Notes: generated from the sequence alone by a model not told the origin. 64,000 nucleotides of DNA from Chryseobacterium lactis (GCF_003815875.1 NZ_CP033924.1:3968001-4032000); one strand, 5' to 3'; shown: positions 8,132 to 17,199, counted from the first letter of the stretch. Program-made: numbers and translations.

Positions 8132-9292
8132 ATGAAAAAATATGCCTATATAGGGTGCCTGGGATTTATTGCAGTGATTACTACAGAATTCGGAATCATT
8201 GGAATTTTGCCGCAGGTGGCAGAATATTACAAGATCAGCATAGACAAGGCAGGATATTTGCTAAGCGCTTTTGCTCTGGTTATCGCTGTTACGGGACCTT
8301 TTATGACCCTGATTACCTCTGGAATTGACCGGAAAAAGGTAATGCTCGCGGCCATTTTTATGTTTTTAATAACCGGAATTGTTTCCTCACTTTCGCCTCC
8401 TTTTTGGATGATGATGGTTGTAAGAGTCCTACCTGCCTTTTTACAGCCGGTGTATATTGCAACAGCGTTATCCGTTGCGGTTGCTAAAGCAGATAAAAAG
8501 AGAAAGAATGAGCTGATGAGTATTGTTTTCAATGGGGTGGCTATTGCCATGGTGACTACAGTTCCGTTGGCAACATGGATTTCGGGACTTTATTCATGGG
8601 AATATTCGTTTATGATACAGGCTGCAGTAAGTCTGATTGCGCTGCTGTGCATCTATTTCCTTTTGCCATCCATGCCGGTAGCAGAAAAGAAATCCTACGG
8701 AAGTCAGATGATGATTTTAAAACAACCTTCGTTCGTTTTAAGTATTTTGACCATTTTTTTTATGATTACGGCCTGGTTTTCAACATATAGCTATTTTGCA
8801 GATTATCTGAATAAAGCTAAAGGAATGAATACGGCGATGGTCAGTTATATGTTACTTTTATTTGGGGTGATAGGGATTCTGGCGAATTGGATTGCCGGTA
8901 AAATGCTCAACAAAAATATAACGGGAACGATCTCTTTTTTTCTCTCGGGAACCATTTTAATTCCGGTACTTTTATATTTTTCTGATGGAAATCTGCCAGC
9001 AACAATTGTGGTCATCGGAATTTGGGGATTTCTGTATTCTCCGAGCTTTCTCAATGCTTCAACCTATATGATTTCTGCGGCTCCCAATTCTTTGGAGTTT
9101 GCCAACAGTCTGGCGACTTCATTTGGAAACCTTGGTGTGACGCTGGGAACCACTGTGGGCGGATGGATTATTATTAGTAATGGAGTACAATATACGCCTT
9201 GGATCGGGCTTGTTTTCGGAATTTTAGCTTTTTTAACGATCATTCTCAGGAGCTGCCTTGAAACAAGAAATAAAACGGTTTTATGCTCTTAG
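8132..9292 (+). CDS. MFS transporter, DHA1/AraJ-like
   Basis: 386 residues, about 12 transmembrane helices. Motif ITTEFGIIGILPQVAEYY in helix 1 is the signature of the DHA1-type sugar/drug efflux group (AraJ, YdhP, PbuE relatives), and GIDRKKVML follows helix 2 as motif A. It begins 8 bp after the hydrolase stop, so both are on one transcript and likely share the HxlR control. Export of a toxic or signalling compound is likely. An inverted repeat (TGTAACAA, TTGTTACA) starts 9 bases after the stop and may serve as a terminator stem, although it also overlaps the next promoter. Confidence 0.82.
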   Translation: MKKYAYIGCLGFIAVITTEFGIIGILPQVAEYYKISIDKAGYLLSAFALVIAVTGPFMTLITSGIDRKKVMLAAIFMFLITGIVSSLSPPFWMMMVVRVLPAFLQPVYIATALSVAVAKADKKRKNELMSIVFNGVAIAMVTTVPLATWISGLYSWEYSFMIQAAVSLIALLCIYFLLPSMPVAEKKSYGSQMMILKQPSFVLSILTIFFMITAWFSTYSYFADYLNKAKGMNTAMVSYMLLLFGVIGILANWIAGKMLNKNITGTISFFLSGTILIPVLLYFSDGNLPATIVVIGIWGFLYSPSFLNASTYMISAAPNSLEFANSLATSFGNLGVTLGTTVGGWIIISNGVQYTPWIGLVFGILAFLTIILRSCLETRNKTVLCS

Positions 9293-9300
9293 AAATAAAC

Positions 9301-9342
9301 TGTAACAATTTTTGTTACATTGATCAATTATCACTAACTTTG
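9301..9342 (+). promoter_or_regulatory. Promoter of the DsbA-family gene with overlapping inverted repeat
   Basis: TTTG at 9311-9314 and TAACTTTG at 9335-9342 are separated by 20 bases, matching the Bacteroidota -33/-7 pair (TTTG, 19-21, TAnnTTTG) exactly. A perfect inverted repeat of 8 bases, TGTAACAA and TTGTTACA with TTT between (9301-9319), covers the -33 box. It could be an operator or the end of the upstream transcript. Confidence 0.65.
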
Positions 9343-9372
9343 CAGTATTAATTTGATTTAAAATTAAATACA

Positions 9373-10074
9373 ATGAAAATAGAAATCTGGTCGGACGTAA
9401 TGTGTCCGTTTTGTTATATCGGAAAAAATAATTTTGAACAGGCTTTAGAAAAATTACCTTTCAAAGATCAGGTAGAAGTGGAGTGGAAGAGTTTCCAGCT
9501 GGATCCTACTTTAGATCCTAAAGTAACTCAGAATACCATTGAATATTTTAGAGAAAAGAAAGGTGTTGCTGAAGCACAGGCTGCACAGATGCTGACTCAG
9601 GTTACCCAAATGGGAAAAGGAGCAGGTATTGATTTTAATTTTGAAAAAGCATTGATCACCAATACTTTCAGTGCCCATAAATTGCTTCATCTGGCTAAAA
9701 AGCACAATAAGTCCAATGAGATGGAAGAAGCCCTGTTTATCGCTCACTTTATTGATGGTAAAAATGTAGCTGATCCTGAAGTTTTAATTTCTCTGGCTAC
9801 TGATTTAGGAATTGATCAGGAAGAAGCAAGACTGGCGGTGACTTCAGATGCATTGGATTACGAAGTCAATCAGGATATCCTGGAAGCCAGAAATAATGGT
9901 GTTTCCGGAGTTCCTTTTTTTGTTTTGAATGGGAAATATGCTGTTTCAGGAGCACAACCGGTAGAAGTATTTGAAAATGCCCTTCAGCAAACGTATAAAG
10001 AAACGGTAAGTCCGTTTAAGGATTTATCCGGTAATGAAGGAGCGTCCTGCGATACTGACGGATGCAGTATTTAA
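9373..10074 (+). CDS. DsbA-family oxidoreductase, FrnE-like
   Basis: 233 residues without a signal peptide. The thioredoxin-fold active site CPFC is at 11-14 right after the first strand (WSDVMCPFCYIG), and the cis-proline loop is in GVSGVPFFVLN. The C-terminal tail adds a second cysteine pair, Cys226 and Cys231 (SCDTDGC), as in FrnE proteins, where this pair takes part in disulfide exchange. The role is cytoplasmic thiol-disulfide chemistry, perhaps in oxidative stress. It has its own strong promoter and a strong terminator, so it is monocistronic. The overlapping palindrome at the promoter suggests a dedicated regulator. Confidence 0.9.
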   Translation: MKIEIWSDVMCPFCYIGKNNFEQALEKLPFKDQVEVEWKSFQLDPTLDPKVTQNTIEYFREKKGVAEAQAAQMLTQVTQMGKGAGIDFNFEKALITNTFSAHKLLHLAKKHNKSNEMEEALFIAHFIDGKNVADPEVLISLATDLGIDQEEARLAVTSDALDYEVNQDILEARNNGVSGVPFFVLNGKYAVSGAQPVEVFENALQQTYKETVSPFKDLSGNEGASCDTDGCSI

Positions 10075-10078
10075 CAAT

Positions 10079-10117
10079 AAAAACCCCAAAGTAGATAATA
10101 TCTGTTTTGGGGTTTTT
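10079..10117 (+). terminator. Strong intrinsic terminator after the DsbA-family gene
   Basis: AAAAACCCCAAA pairs with TTTGGGGTTTTT across a 14-base loop, directly followed by a T-rich tract. Because the stem has A and T runs on both flanks it can work in both directions. Confidence 0.9.
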
Positions 10118-10212
10118 AATTTTTTGTGTCATTTTCCAATTTTAGCAGGCAAATGAAAGGTGTTTCCTTTATTTGGTGGCTACTTCTTGTAAATGATCAT
10201 CTCTGAGTTATT

Positions 10213-11211
10213 TTAATGGGTATTGAGCCAGTCCACAGCAAATTGATGTACCTCATCAATTCTGTCCACAGTAATTGTTTTCCCATCCTTAGTTTCTTCT
10301 TCCTGAAAATAATGATTACTATTGGGATAAACTTTATAGGTAAGGTTCTTTTTGCCCTGTCTCAGAAATTCCAATTTGGCATAATCCATTCCTATAATCG
10401 TCTGATTATTATCCTTTCCACCGGCAATGTACAGGATAGGAATTTTCAGCTTCAGCATATTTTCAAGCGGGGTGGTTCTGGTAAAACTGCTCCATTTTAA
10501 ATAAGTCTCTCCATACCAGTTTTTTTTTGTAGATAAAGGATCCGCATATATCTTTTCATAATCAGTGTATAGAGAATCAATGGTCTTTTGCCCTTCCTCC
10601 GCTGAGATTTTATTTTTTATAACATCCAGTCTTGTATTAATTAAAAAATCATAAAAATGGTTTAAGGCATTTCCAACGATACAAATAATATTTGTAACTT
10701 TTTTATTGAGTACCGCTACTTTTGGTGCAACCTGAGAACCTTCCGAATACCCCATTACAACAATTTTCTTTTTATTAACAGGAAGCTTTTTAACAAAAAA
10801 ATTAATGGCCTTAGATGCTGTTTCAGCCCTCCAGTCAAGACTATATAACATTGTATAATTATTACTTACAGGGTAAAAACGTCTGCCGGAAGGAGACATT
10901 TGTAAGGAATCTTTAAATGGCACGCTGGGTTTACTGATGAGAACTATGTGATAATTCTTTGAATATTTTTTGAGATCAATGGGAACGGAAGTAGAATATT
11001 TTCCGGATTTTGTTTTATAATATATCGGAAAGTTTCCTGAACCATCCAGGTATACCAATAATGGTTTTACTGCTGTGCTGTCAGATGTCAGTAAATGTAC
11101 CTGAAAGGATTTAAGTTTAGAATCATGAAGTGTATAATGTTTAAATAAATCAGTCTGTGAAAATGCAGAACTGCTTACAAGCAGCATTAGAAGTAAATAT
11201 ATACATTTCAT
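10213..11211 (-). CDS. Secreted alpha/beta hydrolase
   Basis: 332 residues with a signal peptide (MKCIYLLLMLLVSSSAFSQ, cleavage after SAFSQ). The nucleophile elbow is GYSEGS at 154-159, with Ser156; an acidic residue in AGGKDNNQ and a histidine in NSNHYFQEE near the C terminus complete a plausible Ser-Asp-His triad. The G-x-S-E-G-S form and the order of parts resemble prolyl-oligopeptidase-like or dienelactone-hydrolase-like esterases. It acts in the periplasm or outside. It stands alone on the minus strand, convergent with the DsbA gene. The exact substrate, ester or peptide, cannot be told. Confidence 0.8.
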   Translation of the reverse strand: MKCIYLLLMLLVSSSAFSQTDLFKHYTLHDSKLKSFQVHLLTSDSTAVKPLLVYLDGSGNFPIYYKTKSGKYSTSVPIDLKKYSKNYHIVLISKPSVPFKDSLQMSPSGRRFYPVSNNYTMLYSLDWRAETASKAINFFVKKLPVNKKKIVVMGYSEGSQVAPKVAVLNKKVTNIICIVGNALNHFYDFLINTRLDVIKNKISAEEGQKTIDSLYTDYEKIYADPLSTKKNWYGETYLKWSSFTRTTPLENMLKLKIPILYIAGGKDNNQTIIGMDYAKLEFLRQGKKNLTYKVYPNSNHYFQEEETKDGKTITVDRIDEVHQFAVDWLNTH

Positions 11212-11322
11212 ATCGTATTATTTTTTCTGTTGAATTTCTTTTTTAAATATACACTTTATTGCCCACCGATAATAAAAAAGGAATAGTAGTTTACGAAGCC
11301 ATTTTTAAAATAAAAACTCTTG

Positions 11323-11330
11323 TATCTTTG
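11323..11330 (+). promoter_or_regulatory. -7 element before the nucleosidase gene
   Basis: TATCTTTG matches TAnnTTTG and lies 36 bases before the ATG at 11367. The -33 region is not clear. Confidence 0.5.
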
Positions 11331-11366
11331 TAAAGCAGTACAAGCAACTGCATAAATCTAATTTCA

Positions 11367-11948
11367 ATGATAAAGATCAATAAAGAGATTCATTATCCAA
11401 TTGCAGATACCCTTTTTGTGTTTGCACTGGATTCTGAGGCTGGGACGGTATTTGACGATAAAAATAAATTAATAACAGGAATCGGAAAAGTAAATGCGGC
11501 GATTGAGCTGACAAGAGAAGTTCATCTTAGAAAGCCCAAATTGATTGTGAATCTGGGTTCTGCAGGAAGTAAAGGATTTCATAAAGGAGAAGTTGTGTGC
11601 TGTACAAAATTTATCCAGAGAGATATGGATGTAAGAGGCCTTGGCTTCCAAATGTATGAAACGCCACTATCCGGAGTACCACCAATCCTGGAATATGGCC
11701 TTAAAATGGAGACTTTGAAAGAAGGAATCTGTGGAAGTGGAGACAGCTTTGAAATGAATCATTCGGAAACAGATTATAATATTGTAGACATGGAAGCCTA
11801 TCCGCTGGCATTGATCGCTCAAAAGGAAAATATTCCGTTTTTATGCCTCAAATATATTTCTGACGATGCAGGAAGTGATGCTGCAGACGACTGGAGTGTG
11901 CAGGTGCATCTGGCTTCTGAAGCTTTTAAGAAAATCTTATTTTCATAA
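11367..11948 (+). CDS. Nucleosidase of the MTA/SAH nucleosidase-nucleoside phosphorylase fold
   Basis: 193 residues, shorter than typical MTA/SAH nucleosidase (about 230). Conserved parts: GIGKVNAA at 38-45, VNLGSAGS at 61-68, SGDSF at 124-128, VDMEAYPLALIAQ at 140-152 with the nucleoside-binding Glu143, and ISDDAGSDAADDW at 164-176 whose Asp166 or Asp167 fits the general acid. Glu24 may fill the water-activating position. It would cleave the N-glycosidic bond of a purine nucleoside such as methylthioadenosine or S-adenosylhomocysteine. It is followed 15 bp later by a GNAT gene and 60 bp after that by a Crp-like regulator, possibly one transcript. Confidence 0.82.
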   Translation: MIKINKEIHYPIADTLFVFALDSEAGTVFDDKNKLITGIGKVNAAIELTREVHLRKPKLIVNLGSAGSKGFHKGEVVCCTKFIQRDMDVRGLGFQMYETPLSGVPPILEYGLKMETLKEGICGSGDSFEMNHSETDYNIVDMEAYPLALIAQKENIPFLCLKYISDDAGSDAADDWSVQVHLASEAFKKILFS

Positions 11949-11963
11949 CATTATTTTATTATC

Positions 11964-12485
11964 ATGACATCATTTATCATCAACAAAACTTCATCCGAAG
12001 ATTGGGAAATTATACAAAATCTGGGAATACAGACTTTTTCTGAAACCTTTGCAGAAGATAATTCAGAAGAAGCTATGGAAAAGTATCTGGAAGAAAGTTT
12101 CAATAGTGGAAAGGTACAATCTGAGCTTAATAATCCTAATTCTCATTTTTATATTGCCTGGGAAGAAGATAATCCCGTGGGTTATCTGAAAGTGAATTCC
12201 GGTAAGGCACAGACAGAGTTACAGGATGATACCAGTCTTGAAATTGAACGAATCTATGTAAAGAAAAGCCATCATGGTAAAAAAGTAGGACAATTGTTGT
12301 ACAACCAGGCACTGGAAACAGCCCGTAGCCTCAAAAAATCATATGTATGGCTGGGCGTCTGGGAAGAAAATGTAAGAGCATTGAATTTTTACAAAAAAAA
12401 TGGATTCGTTGAATTTGATAAACATATTTTCAGACTTGGAGATGAGGAGCAGACGGATTTAATGATGAAGAAAGTACTGGATTAA
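11964..12485 (+). CDS. GNAT-family N-acetyltransferase
   Basis: 173 residues with the GNAT fold: motif A IERIYVKKSHHGKKVGQ (95-110, the acetyl-CoA pyrophosphate loop HHGKKVG) and motif B GVWEENVRALNFYKKNGF (131-148). The latter is typical of the RimI/PaiA-like small GNATs acting on small amines or protein N termini. It begins 15 bp after the nucleosidase, so they are likely co-transcribed. Substrate unknown; PaiA-like polyamine acetylation is one option. Confidence 0.85.
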   Translation: MTSFIINKTSSEDWEIIQNLGIQTFSETFAEDNSEEAMEKYLEESFNSGKVQSELNNPNSHFYIAWEEDNPVGYLKVNSGKAQTELQDDTSLEIERIYVKKSHHGKKVGQLLYNQALETARSLKKSYVWLGVWEENVRALNFYKKNGFVEFDKHIFRLGDEEQTDLMMKKVLD

Positions 12486-12543
12486 TAGTAAATATAGGTG
12501 GTGATAACATAAAGAATTCATAAACTAGCGTTTTCCCAACATA

Positions 12544-13122
12544 ATGAATACATCGATATTTTTAGAACAAATCAATCAATATTATCCGCTATCCGATGAG
12601 ACTGTTAAAGCATTATTGGATATTTGTACCGAAGAAAAATATAATAAAAACGATCTTCTTCTGGAAGCCGGAAGTATGGCCAGATATTATTATTTTGTAG
12701 AATCGGGATTAATAGGATATTACACCGTGGATGAGCAGGGAAGCTCTATTTATAAAATATTCTTTGAAGAAAATAGCTTTGTTGCCTCTACAGCCGCTGT
12801 TATTAAAAACGAACCCAGTGAATTCACGATCATTGCTTTAGAAGATTGTTCGGTTATTAAATATCCGGTGAAAGCATATCGAGAGCTGCTTGAGAAATAC
12901 CATGATCTTGCACTTTTTCACCTATACTATTTAGAGAAGAACTGGGTGGTGAAAAAAGAACCACTGGAAGTTTCCCTAAAATACGAAACGGCAAAACAAC
13001 GCTATTTGCAATTGTTGGAAAATAAGTCTTTGTATACAAGATTAAAACAGCATCAAATCGCTTCTTATCTGGGAGTAACTCCTACACAGCTTAGCCGTAT
13101 AAAAAAGGAAATGCAGGATTAG
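12544..13122 (+). CDS. Crp/Fnr-family transcriptional regulator
   Basis: 192 residues: a cyclic-nucleotide-binding-like beta-roll (about 20-115, with LLEAGSMARYYYFVESGLIGYY) and a shortened C-terminal HTH with QHQIASYLGVTPTQLSRIKKEM (about 165-190). The PRAAR-type phosphate-binding loop for cAMP is not seen, which is usual in this large Bacteroidota subfamily; the ligand is unknown. It sits 58 bp after the GNAT and is followed by a strong hairpin terminator. It may control this small locus or act elsewhere. Confidence 0.88.
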   Translation: MNTSIFLEQINQYYPLSDETVKALLDICTEEKYNKNDLLLEAGSMARYYYFVESGLIGYYTVDEQGSSIYKIFFEENSFVASTAAVIKNEPSEFTIIALEDCSVIKYPVKAYRELLEKYHDLALFHLYYLEKNWVVKKEPLEVSLKYETAKQRYLQLLENKSLYTRLKQHQIASYLGVTPTQLSRIKKEMQD

Positions 13123-13159
13123 TGCTGCCGAATACTCTTATTTAAAATAAAAAATAAAC

Positions 13160-13187
13160 AAAAGCTTCAACATATGTTGAGGCTTTT
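13160..13187. terminator. Terminator after the Crp-like gene
   Basis: AAAAGCTTCAACAT pairs with ATGTTGAGGCTTTT in a continuous 14-bp stem with one G-T pair, followed by CTTTTTG. It ends the nucleosidase-GNAT-Crp unit. The next 180 bases before the esterase hold nothing I can name. Confidence 0.8.
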
Positions 13188-13370
13188 CAACTTTTTGTAC
13201 AAGACCTTTGTTCTGTCATAGAATCGAGGCAATGGCATATGGATAATTTTAAAGTACGAGTTGTACATTAAAAATCCCTTTAATTATTTTAAGGTAAGAT
13301 AAAAACACCTTAAATTTATACTAGATGTCCTCTGATACTATGCTCTTTATTAATTAAACATTTTTATAGC

Positions 13371-14183
13371 ATGAAAAAGTTAATCAGCTTTATTCTGATC
13401 CTGACTGCCTTTGCTCAGGGATCAGCACAAAAAATTATTCATCAGGAAATTTTCAGTCCGAAAATGAATAAAAAGATCAAAACAATTATCATTACTCCCA
13501 ATGTACAACCTAATACAACCTATCCGTCTGTATATATTCTGCATGGATTCAGTGGTAATCCGGAAAGAATTATCAAACAGGATATTCCGGATTTAGTTAA
13601 AAAGGCTCAGGAATATAAAACAATCTATGTATTGCCGGATGGAAATTACAGTTCATGGTATGCAGATAGTCCTATGGTTAAAGATTCACAATATCAGACT
13701 TTCATCGGAAAAGAACTGGTAGAGTTCATTGATAAAAACTATCCGGTGAAAGCAGAAAAAAAGTTCAGGGGTATTCTCGGATGGAGTATGGGTGGCTATG
13801 GAGCCACGAATATCGGAGTTACCTACAACAAAACTTTTGGAATTGTAGGAAGTTCATGTGGTGCTCTGGATTTCAATTCTTTTGGTGAAGGATATCAGAA
13901 GTATATGGTCAATAAAGTATTAGGACCACTGGAGTCTCTAAACCCCAATTTCCTCACCGACAGCAAAATAAAATTAATGTCCGGAGCAGACCAGCAATAT
14001 ATTTTTGATTGTGGTACAGATGACACCCAAATGATTACAATGAACAGAAATTTTCATAAAAAACTCACAGAAGCAAAGATTCAGCATCTATATACTGAAT
14101 CTCTTGGAGGGCATGTCCCGGAATATTGGAGTCGGTCATTATCAGAACAATTATCTTTATTCGCGAGATTTTTTAATCAATAA
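13371..14183 (+). CDS. Secreted esterase (esterase D / tributyrin-esterase-like)
   Basis: 270 residues with a signal peptide (MKKLISFILILTAFAQGSAQ). Family marks: LHGFSGN at 57-63 as oxyanion hole, LPDGNYSSWYADSP at 88-101, and the nucleophile elbow GWSMGGYG at 137-144 with Ser139. The acid is probably in the CGTDD segment and the base in GGHVPEYW near the C terminus. This is the S-formylglutathione-hydrolase/EstA group; the export signal argues against formaldehyde detoxification and for extracytoplasmic ester hydrolysis. Monocistronic; a repeat and a terminator follow. Confidence 0.87.
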   Translation: MKKLISFILILTAFAQGSAQKIIHQEIFSPKMNKKIKTIIITPNVQPNTTYPSVYILHGFSGNPERIIKQDIPDLVKKAQEYKTIYVLPDGNYSSWYADSPMVKDSQYQTFIGKELVEFIDKNYPVKAEKKFRGILGWSMGGYGATNIGVTYNKTFGIVGSSCGALDFNSFGEGYQKYMVNKVLGPLESLNPNFLTDSKIKLMSGADQQYIFDCGTDDTQMITMNRNFHKKLTEAKIQHLYTESLGGHVPEYWSRSLSEQLSLFARFFNQ

Positions 14184-14220
14184 TGACTAAAATAAAAGTT
14201 TGCGGGATTTTTTGAATAGG

Positions 14221-14272
14221 AATGGGCTTTAGCCCATTCATCAATTAGATAAAAATTCAATCGGCTTTAGCC
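14221..14272. repeat. Two short GGCTTTAGCC palindromes (REP-like)
   Basis: AATGGGCTTTAGCCCATT (14221-14238) is a perfect inverted repeat with a TTTA loop. A second shorter copy with the same core, GGCTTTAGCC, is at 14263-14272. Two copies 24 bases apart in an intergenic gap suggest a dispersed palindromic element of the REP kind. Confidence 0.6.
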
Positions 14273-14304
14273 AAAATTTAAAAACATTCTGAAGATTACA
14301 TAAA

Positions 14305-14336
14305 AAACGGCCTGATATAAAACATACCAGGCCGTT
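14305..14336. terminator. Bidirectional terminator between convergent esterase and MATE genes
   Basis: AAACGGCCTG and CAGGCCGTTT form a perfect 10-bp stem around a 12-base loop, with A and T runs outside both arms. It can stop transcripts from both convergent genes. Confidence 0.85.
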
Positions 14337-14352
14337 TAATAAAAATATAAAT

Positions 14353-15699
14353 CTAATTAATTCTAACTTCATTTACCTTCATCCTATAATTTTTAAGCAA
14401 AAATAAAGTAACGACTCCAACCACCAATTCTATTAAAGCGCTTCCCCAATAAATACTTTTAATTCCGAAATAATGAGGAAGGATCAGCATTAAAGGAATG
14501 TACAAAATGATCTGGCGAAGAAAGACCAGAAAGCTGGCTTTTTTACTCTGATTGATTGCAGGATAATACGAAAGAGCCAGCACCGTAATCGGAAGTAAAG
14601 GAAGCACAGAGAAAAACAGTCTGAAATCCAGAATCTGATGTTGCTCTGCAACATAGCCGGGAAGCATGAGGCTAATCAGCTCTTTCGGGAAAATCAAGGC
14701 CACCAGAAAAAATGGTGAGAGAATAGCTACACCTGCAAGAATATAAGTTCTGAGGAATTTTCCGGCTCTGTTAAACTGTCCGGCTCCAAAATTAATTCCT
14801 ACTACCGGCTGAAGACCTCTCATCAATCCGAATAAAGGAGTCAGCAGAAAAAGGAAAAACCTGTTCAATATCGTAAAAAACGAAATATCTCTTTCTGTTC
14901 CATAAGCTGCTATAGCATTAAAAATAATGATACTCTGGATCACACCCATTACAGACAAAATCATCTCAGGAAGACCTAATTTTATAATTCTTTTTCCAAT
15001 CTCCCGATCATATGAAAAGGATTTCCATTGGGTGGCAAAGGAACTTTTACCTTTAGCATAATAATAAAATCCTGATAGAGAATAAATTAACATACCGCAG
15101 TTGGTAGCCCATGCTGCACCGGCAACACCCCATCCGAATACTGAAATAAAGATAGGCTTAAGAATAATATCAATAATAAGCCCAACGGTGATCATGATGG
15201 CTGCCGTTTTCATTTTTCCTTCAGCCCGGACCAACATATTTAATGCCAGACCATAGATCCAGAAGATCGTTCCAATCAGGGTAACACGGAAGTATTCCAC
15301 AGCAATCGTTTGTAATTCTCCTTTGGCTCCCATCATGGCCATAAGTTCATGGGCATAAATATAGGCAGGAACCGTACAGAGAATAGAAAAACATACACAA
15401 AGGACATTAAAACTTCCGAACAACCGGTACAGTTTTTCTTTATTGTTTTCTCCAATCCAGATGCTCACAGCAGCTCCAGCTCCGGTTCCGGCCAGTCTTC
15501 CAAATCCCAGTACAATCTGAGACAGGGGATAAGCCATTCCCACCGCTGCCAAAGCCTGAGTATTGATAAGATATCCTACAAATATAGCATCCAGGAAATT
15601 GTTGATTCCGTAGAGGACAATCGCCGCAACGGCAGGCCATGAGGTTTCCCACATGACCTTTTTCATATCACCTTCTAGGATGAATGTTTTGCGGTCCAT
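14353..15699 (-). CDS. MATE-family efflux transporter of the siderophore operon
   Basis: 448 residues, about 12 transmembrane helices, with MATE marks such as SWPAVAAIVLYGINNFLDAIF at the N terminus, RAEGKMKTAA and MRGLQPVVGINFGA mid-protein. Its start overlaps the end of the N-hydroxylase gene by 25 bp, so it is translationally coupled to siderophore synthesis. This argues that it exports the finished hydroxamate or a precursor across the inner membrane, driven by H+ or Na+. MATE exporters for siderophores are less usual than MFS or RND ones. A close paralogue lies at 33072-34421 without siderophore genes around it. Confidence 0.9.
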   Translation of the reverse strand: MDRKTFILEGDMKKVMWETSWPAVAAIVLYGINNFLDAIFVGYLINTQALAAVGMAYPLSQIVLGFGRLAGTGAGAAVSIWIGENNKEKLYRLFGSFNVLCVCFSILCTVPAYIYAHELMAMMGAKGELQTIAVEYFRVTLIGTIFWIYGLALNMLVRAEGKMKTAAIMITVGLIIDIILKPIFISVFGWGVAGAAWATNCGMLIYSLSGFYYYAKGKSSFATQWKSFSYDREIGKRIIKLGLPEMILSVMGVIQSIIIFNAIAAYGTERDISFFTILNRFFLFLLTPLFGLMRGLQPVVGINFGAGQFNRAGKFLRTYILAGVAILSPFFLVALIFPKELISLMLPGYVAEQHQILDFRLFFSVLPLLPITVLALSYYPAINQSKKASFLVFLRQIILYIPLMLILPHYFGIKSIYWGSALIELVVGVVTLFLLKNYRMKVNEVRIN

Positions 15700-16988
15700 G
15701 TCTTTTGGGTATTAAACTCCTGGAAAGCGATTCTTTTTTCTACTTTATAAATCTCTTTTCCGGCAACAGCATTAATGATTAAAGCATTTCGGTAAGCTCC
15801 CATTCCTAAATCAGGAGTTACAAAACCGTGAGTATGCAATTCCACATTCTGAACAAAAATACTTTCTGCACGATCTACAGTATAATGGCGGCTTACGTCA
15901 AATAATCCGTCTTCATTTCTTTCAATAAGATTTTCAATACCCTTCAGGAACTTAGGCTCTTTGTATTTATAGCCCGTTGCCAGGATAATATAATCTGAAA
16001 CATGGGTAAAGGTTGCATTGTCTTGTACATGAGTAAAATTCAAGGCGTAAGAATTACCTTCAGGTAAAACACTATCCAATTGGCAGCTTGGTTTTAAAGC
16101 TACATTAAGAGGCGTGTTTCCTACGCTCATTCCGTATAAAGTGTCAAAAATATCATTGATCAGATCAAAATTAATTCCCTTATAAAGCGGTGGCTGCTTG
16201 GCAAGAACTGCCTTACGTTGTGAAGGCGGCATATTGTAAAAATGATCTACATACTCTGGAGATGTCAGTTCTAACGTTAATTTTGAATATTCCATCGGGA
16301 AAAAACGATCTGGTCTTGTAAACCAGCTCATAAACATTCCGTCTTCAGTTTCCGGAAGCAGATCCTGGAATATCTCTGCGGCACTTTGCCCTGATCCGAT
16401 AATAGAGACAGAACCTGCATTCTTGATATCTGCCTTATGATTCAGATATTCTGAAGTATGAATGACATTTGGAAAGTCTTTGCCTTCCATAAAAGCTGGA
16501 AGACTAGGCTGTGTACCTGTCCCCAATACCATCTTTTTAGTTATATATTGAGTAACATCATTATTTTTAAGATCTAAAACATCAATGGTAAATACCTCCT
16601 GACTTTCATCAAAACTAATATTCTCCACTTTTTTACCAAACAGGCAGCTTTTAAGCTGATTGGCTGCCCATTGACAATATAGATTGTATTCTTTTCTTAA
16701 AATAAAGAAATCCTCTCTGATATAGAATTTATACAGTCTGTCAGTTTCCTTTAAAAAGTTAAGGAAACTGAATTTACTTTTTGGATCTGCCATCGTTACC
16801 AGATCTGCCATAAAAGGAACCTGTAACGTCGCATTATCCAGCATCAGCCCCGGATGCCAGTCGAATCCTTCCGCCTGATCAAGAAATAGGGCAGAGATCT
16901 CGTCTACCGGCTCAAGAAGTGCCGCCAGTCCTAAGTTAAAAGGGCCGATTCCGATCCCGATAATATCGTATACTTTATTGTTTTCCAA
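15675..16988 (-). CDS. Lysine/ornithine/diamine N-monooxygenase (IucD/DesB-like)
   Basis: 437 residues, the normal length for the family. FAD-binding GIGIGPFNLG at 11-20, the conserved PGLMLDNATLQVPFMADLV (46-64), NADPH-binding GSGQSAAE at 198-205, and the ATGY motif at 337-340. It hydroxylates a terminal amine, most likely cadaverine or putrescine made by the neighbouring decarboxylase, giving the N-hydroxydiamine for a hydroxamate siderophore. Cytoplasmic flavoprotein. It follows the NIS synthetase after a 211-bp gap that contains a palindromic repeat, and its 3' end overlaps the MATE gene. Confidence 0.92.
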   Translation of the reverse strand: MENNKVYDIIGIGIGPFNLGLAALLEPVDEISALFLDQAEGFDWHPGLMLDNATLQVPFMADLVTMADPKSKFSFLNFLKETDRLYKFYIREDFFILRKEYNLYCQWAANQLKSCLFGKKVENISFDESQEVFTIDVLDLKNNDVTQYITKKMVLGTGTQPSLPAFMEGKDFPNVIHTSEYLNHKADIKNAGSVSIIGSGQSAAEIFQDLLPETEDGMFMSWFTRPDRFFPMEYSKLTLELTSPEYVDHFYNMPPSQRKAVLAKQPPLYKGINFDLINDIFDTLYGMSVGNTPLNVALKPSCQLDSVLPEGNSYALNFTHVQDNATFTHVSDYIILATGYKYKEPKFLKGIENLIERNEDGLFDVSRHYTVDRAESIFVQNVELHTHGFVTPDLGMGAYRNALIINAVAGKEIYKVEKRIAFQEFNTQKTWTAKHSS

Positions 16989-17091
16989 TGTATTTTGTTT
17001 TATAAATGTTAAAAAAATCTTTTAACTCGATACAACCTGATGATATATTATTTGTCAGGCTGAGTGGAGTTAAAGTCCCAAATATTTAATT

Positions 17092-17153
17092 CCCGCAGAT
17101 CAAACAGATGCAATTAGCATACATCTGCCTTATCTGTATAATCTGCGAGAAAT
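17092..17153. repeat. Palindromic repeat with CGCAGAT/ATCTGCG ends
   Basis: CGCAGAT (17094-17100) and ATCTGCG (17141-17147) bracket an inner pair CAGATG/CATCTG, making a nested inverted repeat. It ends in CTGCGAGAAA, nearly the same as the end of a second copy at 41733-41792 (CAGCGAGAAA). It sits between two siderophore genes and may affect the transcript. Confidence 0.6.
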
Positions 17154-17199
17154 AATATCTAATTATAAAGACTTTAAAGCCTCAATTTTAGCTTTTGTC

